Source: Modestobacter sp. VKM Ac-2977 (GTDB lineage: Bacteria > Actinomycetota > Actinomycetes > Mycobacteriales > Geodermatophilaceae). From it: 64,000 nt of DNA. Shown piece by piece: positions 16,646 to 25,091 of the stretch (position 1 is its first letter; each line of letters begins with the position of its first letter). The stretch covers positions 422,933 to 486,932 of the forward strand of contig NZ_JAPVBQ010000002.1 of the NCBI RefSeq assembly GCF_026968045.1. Direction: 5' to 3'. Below the pieces are notes generated by a model, which saw nothing but the letters and a program-made list of their open reading frames with translations, searched no databases and was not told the origin of the DNA. Made by a program: the position numbers and the translations under genes.

Positions 16646-17497
16646 TCAGGCCCCTTGACCGAGGGCGGCGATCGTCGCCCGCACCTCCGCGGCCGTGCCC
16701 GGCTCCACCGGGAGGTGCGGCAACAGCGCGGGGAGCTCCTCCGGCAGCAGGCCCTCGGCCAGCAGCACGTCCAGCAACCGGTCGGCGGCGGACACCGGGA
16801 CGGGCAGCGGGAGCCCCGCCGTGCCGATCGCCGCCTCGGCGAGGAACAGCGCACCCGCCAGTTCGTCCGCCGCCGGCCCGACCTCCGGGACCTCGGCCGG
16901 CGCCGCCGCGCGGGTGACCGCCTCCGCCGCCCGCACCAGGGACAGCGGCAGGCCCTCCGCCTCCACCTCCACCAGCGGCACCGCGCCCAGCGCCGCCAGC
17001 ACCAGGTGCTCGGCGTCGATCCGCAGCGGCGCCTCCCACTCCCCCACCCGGACCACCTCGACCAGGTCGCCGCCGTCCTCCCCGAGCTCGTCGAGCAGCT
17101 CGGCCCAGTCGGCGGGGCGGGTCGCCCGGGCGCGCTCGACCGCGGCGACGCAGGTGGCGAGCACGAACGGCTCGACGACCTCCCGGTCGAAGTGTTCGGC
17201 GTAGAGCGTGCCGTCGGCGGTGACCGCGTTCAGTGCGTCCTGGAAGCTGCCGGGCCGGGCGTCGCCCAGCTCGAGGCGGCCGTCCTCCTCCCCGCTGAGC
17301 GGCTGACCGGTCACCGCCCGGGCGCCGAGGGTCAGCCCGGTGGCGGTCACGCGGCCGCGGACGCGCAGGTGGTGGTCGTGGTCGGAGAGGCCGACCGACC
17401 AGGCGCAGGCCTCCGCGATCAGCGCGCCGGCGCGCTCACGGAGCACGTCCCGGCTGAGCAGGGCGATGAGGTCCGGGCCGAAGTCGCTGTCGAACAC
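16646..17497 (-). CDS. Hypothetical protein, Ala/Glu-rich helical
   Basis: About 283 residues with coding-type codon use throughout, rich in Ala, Glu and Leu. No membrane segment, signal or motif stands out, and I do not recognise a family. The opening VFDSDFGPDLIALLSRDVLRE is the first well-formed segment. The GTG at 17497 was chosen, but its GGAGG site is only a base away, so a start further upstream (up to 17557) is possible. It is convergent with the DUF3616 gene and divergent from the secreted amidase. Confidence 0.65.
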   Translation of the reverse strand: MFDSDFGPDLIALLSRDVLRERAGALIAEACAWSVGLSDHDHHLRVRGRVTATGLTLGARAVTGQPLSGEEDGRLELGDARPGSFQDALNAVTADGTLYAEHFDREVVEPFVLATCVAAVERARATRPADWAELLDELGEDGGDLVEVVRVGEWEAPLRIDAEHLVLAALGAVPLVEVEAEGLPLSLVRAAEAVTRAAAPAEVPEVGPAADELAGALFLAEAAIGTAGLPLPVPVSAADRLLDVLLAEGLLPEELPALLPHLPVEPGTAAEVRATIAALGQGA

Positions 17498-17634
17498 CCC
17501 TCCACCATGCCCTCCCGCCGCCGTTCCGGGTGGCCCGACGGCGTGGCGGACGACCACCTGTCCGTTGACCGAGCGGGCTCCCGGTCACCGGCCTAGCGTG
17601 CACCTACCCAGTCACGGCGGACTCGGAGGAGCCC

Positions 17635-19362
17635 ATGCGCGTTCCCGCCCTTCCCCTGCGCCGGAGGGCCGCGGTGACCGCCGCGCTCGCCGCCGCCCTG
17701 CTGGTCCCGGCCAGCGCGACCGCTGCCGCCCCGGCAGACCCGGGCCAGCCCGGCACCGGCCCCGGTGTGGCCGATGCGGCCGGCTCCGGGACCCTGCCGA
17801 TCCGCGGCCTGGACCTGGACGCGCTGACCATCCCCGAGCTGCAGGAACGGATGGACGACGGCGACCTGACCGCCGTCCAGCTCACCACGGCCTACCTGGC
17901 GCGGATCGCCGCCGTCAACGACGACCTCGGCGCCGTGCTCAGCATCAACCCCGACGCCCTGCGCGACGCGGCCGCCAGCGACCGCATGCGGCAGCGGGGC
18001 CAGGACCGGCGGCCGCTCGAGGGCATCCCGGTGCTGCTGAAGGACAACGTGGACACCGAGCAGCTGCCGACCACGGCGGGGTCCCGGGCGATGCTGGGCA
18101 GCCGCCCGGACGACGCCGTGATCACCCAGCGGCTCCGGGACGCCGGCGCGATCGTGCTGGGGAAGGCCAACCTCTCCGAGTGGGCGAACCTCCGCGGCTC
18201 CGCCTCCTCCAGCGGCTGGAGCGGCGTCGGCGGCCAGACCGCCAACCCCTACGTGCTCGACCGCAACCCCTGCGGCTCCTCCTCCGGCTCCGCGGTGGGC
18301 GTGGCCGCCTCGCTGGCCCAGGTGGCGATCGGCACCGAGACCGACGGCTCGATCGTCTGCCCGGCCGGGGCCAACGGCGTGGTCGGCGTCAAGCCGACGC
18401 TCGGCCTGGTCAGCCGCACCGGCATCGTGCCGATCTCCGCCGAGCAGGACACCGCCGGCCCGATGGCCCGGCACGCCGTCGACGCGGCGCTGGTGCTGGA
18501 GGTGCTCGCCGGCTCCGACGACGCCGACGCCGCGACCGCGGAGATCCCCGCCGACCTGGCCACCGACTTCGCCGACCTCGACCTCGACGCCCTGGAGGGG
18601 GCGCGGATCGGGGTGTGGACGCTCTCGGCCGAGGAGTCCGCGCGGGTCGACGACCGGACCGAGGAGGTGTTCGCCGCGGCGGTCAAGCAGCTGGAGGCCG
18701 CCGGCGCCACCGCCGTGCCGGTGCAGCTGGCCTACCAGGAGGAGATCGGCGCCGGTGAGCTGCCGGCGTTGCTGGCCGAGTTCAAGCGCGACCTGAACGC
18801 CTACCTGGCGGCCACGCCCGGGGACCACCCGGCCGACCTGGCGGGCATCATCGAGTTCAACGAACAGGACCCGGTGGAGCTGGCGTACTTCGGCCAGGAG
18901 CTCCTGGAGCAGGCCCAGGCGGCCACGGTGCCCGCCGACGACCCGGCGATCCGGGAGACCCGCGACCGGATCCGGGAGCTGGCCCGCGCCTCGATCGACG
19001 AAGCGCTCGCCCAGGGGGCCGGCCCGGAGGACGACCTGGCCGCGATCGTCGGGCTGACGAACACGCCGGCCTGGCTGACCGAGTACGAGTACCTGGACGG
19101 CCGGGCCGACGCGTTCGTCTACAGCACCTCCGGCCCGGCTGCGGTGGCCGGCTACCCCAACGTCACCGTCCCGGCCGGCTTCGCCGGTCCCCGGGACTCG
19201 CTGCCGGTCGGGGTCTCGTTCTTCGGGACCCGCTGGGACGACGCCCGGATCCTGGACGTCGTCGCGGACTTCGAGGACCAGGCCGCGGCCCGCGAGGCAC
19301 CGGGCTACCTGCCCACGGTGGGCGCGGACCCGCAGCCGGACAACCCCGAGCCCGCCACCTGA
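17635..19362 (+). CDS. Secreted amidase (amidase signature family)
   Basis: A 575-residue amidase with a Sec signal: basic start, hydrophobic residues about 12-30, cleavage near ATAAAPA. The amidase signature hydrolase uses a Ser-cisSer-Lys triad. Here Lys is in GIPVLLKDNVDT, and the serines are in CGSSSGSAVGVAAS followed by IGTETDGSIVCPA. Most family members are cytoplasmic, so export suggests action on an external or cell-wall amide. GGAGGA precedes the ATG. It stands alone, followed by a hairpin. Confidence 0.87.
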   Translation: MRVPALPLRRRAAVTAALAAALLVPASATAAAPADPGQPGTGPGVADAAGSGTLPIRGLDLDALTIPELQERMDDGDLTAVQLTTAYLARIAAVNDDLGAVLSINPDALRDAAASDRMRQRGQDRRPLEGIPVLLKDNVDTEQLPTTAGSRAMLGSRPDDAVITQRLRDAGAIVLGKANLSEWANLRGSASSSGWSGVGGQTANPYVLDRNPCGSSSGSAVGVAASLAQVAIGTETDGSIVCPAGANGVVGVKPTLGLVSRTGIVPISAEQDTAGPMARHAVDAALVLEVLAGSDDADAATAEIPADLATDFADLDLDALEGARIGVWTLSAEESARVDDRTEEVFAAAVKQLEAAGATAVPVQLAYQEEIGAGELPALLAEFKRDLNAYLAATPGDHPADLAGIIEFNEQDPVELAYFGQELLEQAQAATVPADDPAIRETRDRIRELARASIDEALAQGAGPEDDLAAIVGLTNTPAWLTEYEYLDGRADAFVYSTSGPAAVAGYPNVTVPAGFAGPRDSLPVGVSFFGTRWDDARILDVVADFEDQAAAREAPGYLPTVGADPQPDNPEPAT

Positions 19363-19365
19363 CGA

Positions 19366-19421
19366 AGGACCCCCTCCTCCCCACCACTCGCACGCTCGCG
19401 GCGGGCCCCTGGAGGGGGCCT
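19366..19421. terminator. Imperfect hairpin between the amidase and HDOD genes
   Basis: AGGACCCCCTCC at 19366-19377 pairs with GGAGGGGGCCT at 19411-19421, leaving one bulged A and a loop of about 33 bases. It lies between two convergent genes. The same GGCCCCCTCC-type arm occurs in the hairpin at 42330. Confidence 0.55.
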
Positions 19422-19437
19422 GAGCGCGCTGCGCTGC

Positions 19438-20268
19438 TCAACCGAGCAGCGCGGCGCGCAGCTCCTCGGCGTCGGTGCGGACCTGTGCGAGCACCGGGGC
19501 GACGTCCCGCTCCCGCAGCTGACCGCAGCTGACCCGCTCGATCGGGGTGTCCTCGTGGTCGCCGTCGGTGAGCCGCCCGGTGACCTCGAAGGCAGACCGG
19601 AGCAGGGCACCCTGGAAGGAGGCGTCGTCGTCCACCTGCTTGAGCGGCAGGAGCATGCCCGCCGGGAAGCCCCACTGCTCCAGCGCCACGGAGGTCAGCC
19701 GCAGCGCCGAGATGCCGTACCGGTGCACCTCCGCCGTCCGACGGCTGACCGCGGACCGGTGGGTGCTCCACAGCTCGGCGTAGCCGTCGGGGTCGTTGTG
19801 GTGCAGCAGCGCCACGCCCATCTGCGCCAGCAGACCGAGACAGAGCGCGTCCTGCGGGCGCTCGGCGAACCGGGGCGCCAGGGTCGAGGCGGCCAGCGCC
19901 AGGGTGGTGCTGACCTCCCAGAAGTCGTCGGGCAGGAGCGACTCGTCGTCCAGGTCGGTCAGGGCGACCGTGGCCATCGTGCGCACCGTGCCGAAGCCGA
20001 CGACGGTGACCGCGAACTGCAGTGAGGTCACCCGCCCGCGCATCCCGTAGAAGGCCGAGTTGGCCAGTTTCATCACCCGGCCGGCCAGCGCGACGTCGGC
20101 GCCGAGCAGGCGGGACAGCTCCTTCGCGCTCGCCCGGTCGGAGTTCGTCTCGGCGACGACCTGGGCGGCGACCGGCCGCTGGGCGGCCATGCTGTCGATG
20201 CTGCCGAGCACCCGCTCCAGGTCGAAGACCGGGGCGACGGTCAGGGACGGTGCGGCGGAGGGGGTCAC
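19438..20268 (-). CDS. HDOD domain signalling protein
   Basis: A 276-residue protein that is mostly one HDOD domain, an HD-related output module without the metal-binding HD pair. The segment SLLGADVALAGRVMKLANSAFYG-like (about residues 55-75, with RVMKLANSAFYG) and SLQFAVTVVGFGTVRTM are diagnostic. HDOD proteins often act with cyclic-di-GMP systems. The GTG at 20268 overlaps the stop of the GGDEF/EAL gene by GTGA, so the two are translationally coupled and probably function together. Confidence 0.85.
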   Translation of the reverse strand: MTPSAAPSLTVAPVFDLERVLGSIDSMAAQRPVAAQVVAETNSDRASAKELSRLLGADVALAGRVMKLANSAFYGMRGRVTSLQFAVTVVGFGTVRTMATVALTDLDDESLLPDDFWEVSTTLALAASTLAPRFAERPQDALCLGLLAQMGVALLHHNDPDGYAELWSTHRSAVSRRTAEVHRYGISALRLTSVALEQWGFPAGMLLPLKQVDDDASFQGALLRSAFEVTGRLTDGDHEDTPIERVSCGQLRERDVAPVLAQVRTDAEELRAALLG

Positions 20269-22379
20269 GTCAGCTCCAGGTCGGGGTGCCGGACTGCTCC
20301 GGGAGTGGCGGTCGTGGTCTCGGCGAACCAGGCGGCGGCGTCCTCGCCGGACAGTGGCGCGGCCAGGCTGAAGCCCTGCAGGTAGGTGGCGCCCAGCCGG
20401 GCGAGCTCGTCGGCCTGCTCCCGGGTCTCCACGCCCTCGGCGACCGTGTCCAGGCCCAGGCTGCGGGCCAGGGCGATGACCGCGGTGGTGATCTCGGGGT
20501 GCCCGTCGGCCAGCTCGGCGACGAAGGACCGGTCGACCTTCAGGCAGTCGACCGGCAGGTGCCGCAGGTAGGCCAGCGAGGAGTAGCCGGTGCCGAAGTC
20601 GTCGATGGAGACCTGCACGCCCAGCTCGCGCAGCTGGAGCAGGACGGCGCGGGCCGAGGCGGGGTCCTTCATCAGGGCCGACTCGGTGATCTCGATGGAG
20701 AGCCGGCTGGCCTGCAGGCCGTGGCGTTGGAGCGCCGCCTGCACGTGGCCGTGCAGGTTGACGTCGAGCTGCAGGGCCGAGACGTTGACGTTGGCCCGCT
20801 GCGGGGCGCGGCTGCCCAGCCGGCGGTCCCACTCGGTCAGTTGCCGGCAGGTCTCGTCCAGCACCAGGGACCCCAGCGCCGAGACCAGGCCGCTCTCCTC
20901 GGCCAGCGGGACGAACGTGCTGGGCGGGATCGCCCCGCGTTCGGGGTGCTGCCAGCGGGCCAGTGACTCCACGGTCACCGCGCTGCCATCGGCGGTGCTG
21001 AAGATCGGCTGGTACATCAGGGTCAGCTCCCGGCGGCCGATCGCCTCGCGCAGGTCGGCCACCAGCCGCAGCTTGTCCCGGGCCTGGGCCCGGGCCTCGG
21101 AGTCCAGCACGGTGATCCGGCCCTTGCCGGCGGCCTTGGCCTGGTACATCGCGATGTCGCAGTCGCGGATCAGCTCCTCGGCGGCGGCGTGCTCGGCGGT
21201 CTGCACGGTGACCCCGACGCTGGCCCGGGGGTGCAGCTCGACCCCGGAGAGGGTGAGGGGCAGGTGCAGCGCCTCCCCGATCCGCTCGGCGAGCGCCACG
21301 GCGCCGTCCTCGGAGACCTGCTGGCAGACGACGACGAACTCGTCGCCACCGAAGCGGGCGACCAGGTCGCCCGGTCGCACCGTCGACCGCAGGCGCTGGG
21401 CCACCTCGACCAGCAGCGCGTCGCCCACGGTGTGCCCGAGCGAGTCGTTGACCACCTTGAAGTTGTCCAGGTCCAGGAAGATGCAGGCCAGGCCACCGGC
21501 GCCGGGTCTGAAGCGCTCGGCCACGTGCTCGGCCAGCAGCGTGCGGTTGGGCAGCCCGGTCAGCGGGTCGTGGTTGGCCTGGTGGGCCAGCCGCGCCTCG
21601 AAGGCCAGCCGGTCGGTGATGTCCTCGATGGTGCCGATGAAGCCGGCGCCCGCCCCCGGGGTGAACACGTGCGCGAAGCGGATGACCGTGCTGCGCTCGG
21701 TGCCGTCCTGCCGGACCAGCCGCGCCTGCGCCTCGCGGTCGCCGCCCTCGAGCACCGCGATGGCCTGTTCGACCACCGTCTCGAGGTCGTCGGGGTGCAC
21801 GGCGTCCAGCCAGCCGGTGCCGAGCAGCTGTTCGGCCTGCGTGCCCACCAGGGCGCAGAACGCGTCGTTCACGTGCGCCAGCCGCATGCCCTGCTCGGAC
21901 AGCAGCGTGGGCACCGGTGAGCGCTCGGTGAGGGTGGCGAAGCGCCGCTCGGAGGCGTCGGCGGTCGCCCGCAGCGCCCGTTCGGTCTCGTTGGCCGTGG
22001 AGGTCACCCGGAGGGTCCAGCGCCGTCCGGCCGGTGGCGGGACCGGCACGGCAGAGACCACGCAGTCCAGCAGGGCGCCGTTGGCGCACCGGACCGGCAG
22101 GGTCATGTGCACGGTGCGCTCCCGGCGGAGGAGCAGCTTGAGCTCCCCGCCGCCGAGCGAGGGGAGCAGCTGCTCGACGGCCACCGCGTGCAGGTCCGCC
22201 GGGCCGTAGCCGAGCAGGGTCGCGACCCGCTCGTTGCTCCAGCCGACCCGCAGCACGCCGCCCACCTGCTCGACCACGAGCACCGCGACGGCGTCGCTGA
22301 CGCTCACGCCGTGGAAGACCGCCGCCACGATCTCGGGGGACGCCTGGTGCTCGCCGACCGCCCGTGTCCGTGCTGACAT
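20265..22379 (-). CDS. PAS-PAS-GGDEF-EAL cyclic-di-GMP enzyme
   Basis: A 704-residue cytoplasmic protein. Two PAS-like sensor domains (about 20-125 and 150-265) precede a GGDEF domain with RFGGDEFVVV intact, indicating diguanylate cyclase ability, then an EAL domain (about 445-695). The EAL signature reads ESLARW rather than EALLRW. Other phosphodiesterase residues are present: NVNVSALQL, EITESALM, DDFGTGYSSL, KVDRSFV and VAEGVET. Both activities are therefore possible. Start is the ATG at 22379 after GGGGAGGGGA. No membrane helix is visible. It is coupled to the HDOD gene. Confidence 0.9.
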   Translation of the reverse strand: MSARTRAVGEHQASPEIVAAVFHGVSVSDAVAVLVVEQVGGVLRVGWSNERVATLLGYGPADLHAVAVEQLLPSLGGGELKLLLRRERTVHMTLPVRCANGALLDCVVSAVPVPPPAGRRWTLRVTSTANETERALRATADASERRFATLTERSPVPTLLSEQGMRLAHVNDAFCALVGTQAEQLLGTGWLDAVHPDDLETVVEQAIAVLEGGDREAQARLVRQDGTERSTVIRFAHVFTPGAGAGFIGTIEDITDRLAFEARLAHQANHDPLTGLPNRTLLAEHVAERFRPGAGGLACIFLDLDNFKVVNDSLGHTVGDALLVEVAQRLRSTVRPGDLVARFGGDEFVVVCQQVSEDGAVALAERIGEALHLPLTLSGVELHPRASVGVTVQTAEHAAAEELIRDCDIAMYQAKAAGKGRITVLDSEARAQARDKLRLVADLREAIGRRELTLMYQPIFSTADGSAVTVESLARWQHPERGAIPPSTFVPLAEESGLVSALGSLVLDETCRQLTEWDRRLGSRAPQRANVNVSALQLDVNLHGHVQAALQRHGLQASRLSIEITESALMKDPASARAVLLQLRELGVQVSIDDFGTGYSSLAYLRHLPVDCLKVDRSFVAELADGHPEITTAVIALARSLGLDTVAEGVETREQADELARLGATYLQGFSLAAPLSGEDAAAWFAETTTATPGAVRHPDLELT

Positions 22380-22623
22380 GCCGTCCCCTCCCCCCGCCGT
22401 CCACCCCGCGCACCGGTGCGCCCTGCCCACAGCGTCGTCCCGCCGGAGGCGGCACTCCAGCCGATCGGACGGACTTCCCTCCTTCGGGGCGGGGCGGGGC
22501 GACCGCGACCACAGCGGGTGACCCCGGGCGTCGGACCGACCCCCGGTTACTGCCCGGTAGCGGATGTGGGATCTTCGACACCCCACGTCGAGACGGCAGG
22601 GTTGCCGTCAGGAATGAGGTCCC

Positions 22624-23799
22624 ATGCGCTTGCACCTGTCGCCGGAGGACCGGGCCTTCCGGGACGAGATGCGCACCTTCTTCACCACCTCGGTGCCGCA
22701 GTCGATCCGGGACGCGGTCGCTGCCCACCGGGAGCTGACCAAGGAGCAGTTCATCGAGGCCCAGCGCGCGCTCAACGCCGCCGGACTCGCCGTGCCGCAC
22801 TGGCCGGTGGAGTGGGGCGGCCGGGACTGGACACCGCTGCAGCGCCACATCTGGCGCGAGGAGATGCAGCTGGCCGGCGTCCCCGAGCCGCTCGCCTTCA
22901 ACACCAGCATGATCGGCCCGGTCATCGCCACCTTCGGCTCGCAGGAGCAGAAGGAGCGCTTCCTCCCCGCCACCGCCAACCTCGACATCTGGTGGTGCCA
23001 GGGCTTCTCCGAGCCCGACGCCGGTTCGGACCTGGCGTCGCTGCGCACCACTGCGGTGCGCGACGGCGACGACTGGGTGGTCAACGGCCAGAAGACCTGG
23101 ACCACGCTCGGTCAGCACGCCGACTGGATCTTCTGCCTGGTCCGTACCGATCCCACCGCCGAGAAGCGGCAGCGCGGCATCTCGCTGCTGCTGTTCCCGA
23201 TGGACACCCCCGGGGTGACGCTGCGGCCGATCGAGCTGCTCGACGGCGGCTTCGAGGTCAACGAGGTCTTCTTCGAAGACGTCCGGGTGCCGGCGGAGAA
23301 CCTGGTGGGCGAGGAGAACCACGGTTGGGACTACGCCAAGTTCCTGCTCGGGAACGAGCGGGTCGGCATCGCCCGCATCGGGTCGACCAAGCGGATGCTG
23401 ATCGAGGCCAAGGAGCACGCCCGCGGCATCACGGTCAACGGGGCCCCGCTGTCGGAGGACCCGTACATGACCGCCCGGATCGCCGAGCTGGAGAACGAGC
23501 TGCTGGCGCTGGAGCTCACCGCCCTGCGGGTGGTGGCCAACTCCGCCGGCGGTCGCCCGCACCCGGCGTCCTCGGTGCTGAAGCTGCGTGGCTCGGAGCT
23601 GCAGCAGGCCGCCACCGAACTGCTGGTGGACATCGCCGGCCCGCTGTCGGTGGCCTCGTTCGCCGACGACGAGTCCGACGTGCCGGAGTGGGCGCAGGTG
23701 GCGACGCCGTCGTACCTGAACTACCGCAAGGTCTCCATCTACGGGGGCTCGAACGAAGTGCAGCGCACCATCATCGCCGGCTCGATCCTGGGGTTGTGA
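22624..23799 (+). CDS. Acyl-CoA dehydrogenase, first subunit of a probable heteromer
   Basis: A 391-residue FAD acyl-CoA dehydrogenase. Markers are FSEPDAGSDLASLRT and VNGQKTWTTLGQHADW for FAD/substrate binding, and IYGGSNEVQRTI at the C-terminus. At the position where MCAD-type enzymes carry catalytic Glu (YEGT), this reads YGGS, so the base must come from elsewhere, as in helix-G types. Adjacent paired subunits of this kind form alpha2-beta2 enzymes in mycobacterial steroid and lipid breakdown (the FadE28/29 type). The gene is 7 bases from its partner. The ATG at 22624 follows AGGAATGAGG. Confidence 0.87.
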   Translation: MRLHLSPEDRAFRDEMRTFFTTSVPQSIRDAVAAHRELTKEQFIEAQRALNAAGLAVPHWPVEWGGRDWTPLQRHIWREEMQLAGVPEPLAFNTSMIGPVIATFGSQEQKERFLPATANLDIWWCQGFSEPDAGSDLASLRTTAVRDGDDWVVNGQKTWTTLGQHADWIFCLVRTDPTAEKRQRGISLLLFPMDTPGVTLRPIELLDGGFEVNEVFFEDVRVPAENLVGEENHGWDYAKFLLGNERVGIARIGSTKRMLIEAKEHARGITVNGAPLSEDPYMTARIAELENELLALELTALRVVANSAGGRPHPASSVLKLRGSELQQAATELLVDIAGPLSVASFADDESDVPEWAQVATPSYLNYRKVSIYGGSNEVQRTIIAGSILGL

Positions 23800-23806
23800 G
23801 GTCACC

Positions 23807-24943
23807 GTGGAGTTCAGCTACGACGACGAGCAGAACGGTCTCCGGGAGGCAGTGAGCGCACTGCTGTCCCGGGCCTACGGGGACAGTGAGCAGCGCCGGC
23901 GGGTGGTCGGCACCGACCCCGGCTTCGACGAGAAGACCTGGGGCCAGCTGGCCGAGATGGGCCTGCTGGGGCTGCCGTTCGCGGAGGCCGACGGGGGCAT
24001 GGGCGCCGGTCCGGTGGAGGTGTCCATCGTGGCCGAGGAGATCGGCCGGGTGCTGGCGCCCGAGCCGTTCGTGGAGGCCGTCGTCCTCGCCGGTGGGCTG
24101 GTGGCCGACCTGGGCACCGACGCGCAGCGCGCCGAGGTGCTCGGGGCACTGGCCGAGGGCACGTTGCTCCCGGCGTTCGCGCACACCGAGGTCGGCTCCC
24201 GCTGGCAGGCCTCGGCCCAGTCGGTCACCGCGACCGAGGACGGCGGCTCCTGGCGGCTGACCGGGGTCAAGGAGCCGGTGCCGAATGGCGCCCGCGCCGA
24301 CCTGCTGGTGGTCAGCGCGCTCGTGGACGGCGCGACCCGGCTGTTCCTGGTGCCGGGCGACGCCGAGGGGCTCACCCGCACCGGGTACCGCAACCACGAC
24401 GGCACCCGCTCGGCGAAGGTCGCGTTCGCCGGTACCCCGGCCCAGCCGCTGGGCGAGGGCACCGGCGACCAGAGCGCCGCCATCGAGAAGGCGCAGGCCC
24501 GCGCCCGGGTCGCCTACGGGCACGAGGCGCTCGGGGCGATGGAGACGGCGCTGACCACGACGGCGGAGTACCTCAAGGCCCGCAAGCAGTTCGGGGTGCC
24601 GCTGAACAAGTTCCAGGCGCTGACCTTCCGGGCGGCGGACATGTACGTCTCCCTGGAGCTGGCCCGCAGCACCGTCATGTGGGCGACCCTGGTCGTCGAT
24701 GCCGACGGCGACGTGGTCGCCGCGGCCGACCGCGCCCGGCTGCAGGCCAGCCGGGCGTCGCGGCACATCGGCAAGGAGGCGATCCAGCTGCACGGCGGGA
24801 TCGGCGTCACCGCCGAGTACAAGGTGGGCCACTACACCAGCCGGCTCACCGCGATCGACCACCTGCTCGGCGACGGCGACTGGGCCCTGGCCCGGCTGGC
24901 CGGCTCGGTCGCCGAGCACCAGACGGTCGACGCCCTCCAGTAA
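23807..24943 (+). CDS. Acyl-CoA dehydrogenase, second subunit of a probable heteromer
   Basis: A 378-residue acyl-CoA dehydrogenase, more divergent than its neighbour. The N-terminal helical part and VEEIG-type text (AEEIGRVLAPEPFVE) fit the shorter PimD/FadE-beta type, and the C-terminus has IQLHGGIGVTAEYKVGHY, the normal QLHGGIG motif. The central TEVGSRWQ replaces the canonical TEP-GSD loop, suggesting weakened FAD or substrate contacts in this chain. It starts at GTG 23807, directly after the first subunit, and ends just before a strong hairpin. Substrate unknown. Confidence 0.84.
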   Translation: MEFSYDDEQNGLREAVSALLSRAYGDSEQRRRVVGTDPGFDEKTWGQLAEMGLLGLPFAEADGGMGAGPVEVSIVAEEIGRVLAPEPFVEAVVLAGGLVADLGTDAQRAEVLGALAEGTLLPAFAHTEVGSRWQASAQSVTATEDGGSWRLTGVKEPVPNGARADLLVVSALVDGATRLFLVPGDAEGLTRTGYRNHDGTRSAKVAFAGTPAQPLGEGTGDQSAAIEKAQARARVAYGHEALGAMETALTTTAEYLKARKQFGVPLNKFQALTFRAADMYVSLELARSTVMWATLVVDADGDVVAAADRARLQASRASRHIGKEAIQLHGGIGVTAEYKVGHYTSRLTAIDHLLGDGDWALARLAGSVAEHQTVDALQ

Positions 24944-24955
24944 CCAGCATCCGCT

Positions 24956-24996
24956 CGACAGCGCCCCCCGGCCCACCCGGCCGGGGGGCGCTGTCG
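24956..24996 (+). terminator. Hairpin after the acyl-CoA dehydrogenase pair
   Basis: A perfect 18-base-pair stem (CGACAGCGCCCCCCGGCC with its complement) and a 5-base loop start 12 bases past the stop at 24943. It separates this operon from the luciferase-like pair. Confidence 0.88.
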
Positions 24997-25091
24997 CGTC
25001 CGGGGCCGGGAATGCACCCGGGTGCCGTACGGTTCTCCACAGCAGTAGTTGCGCTCTCAACCAGTGCGGCTCAGACGAGAGGGAGCACGAG

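Noticed and set aside
19438-23805. A minus-strand frame of over 1400 codons through the HDOD and GGDEF genes and beyond
   Set aside because: Only its last 277 codons match a real gene (the HDOD protein). The rest lies in the wrong frame of the GGDEF/EAL gene and antisense to the acyl-CoA dehydrogenase.
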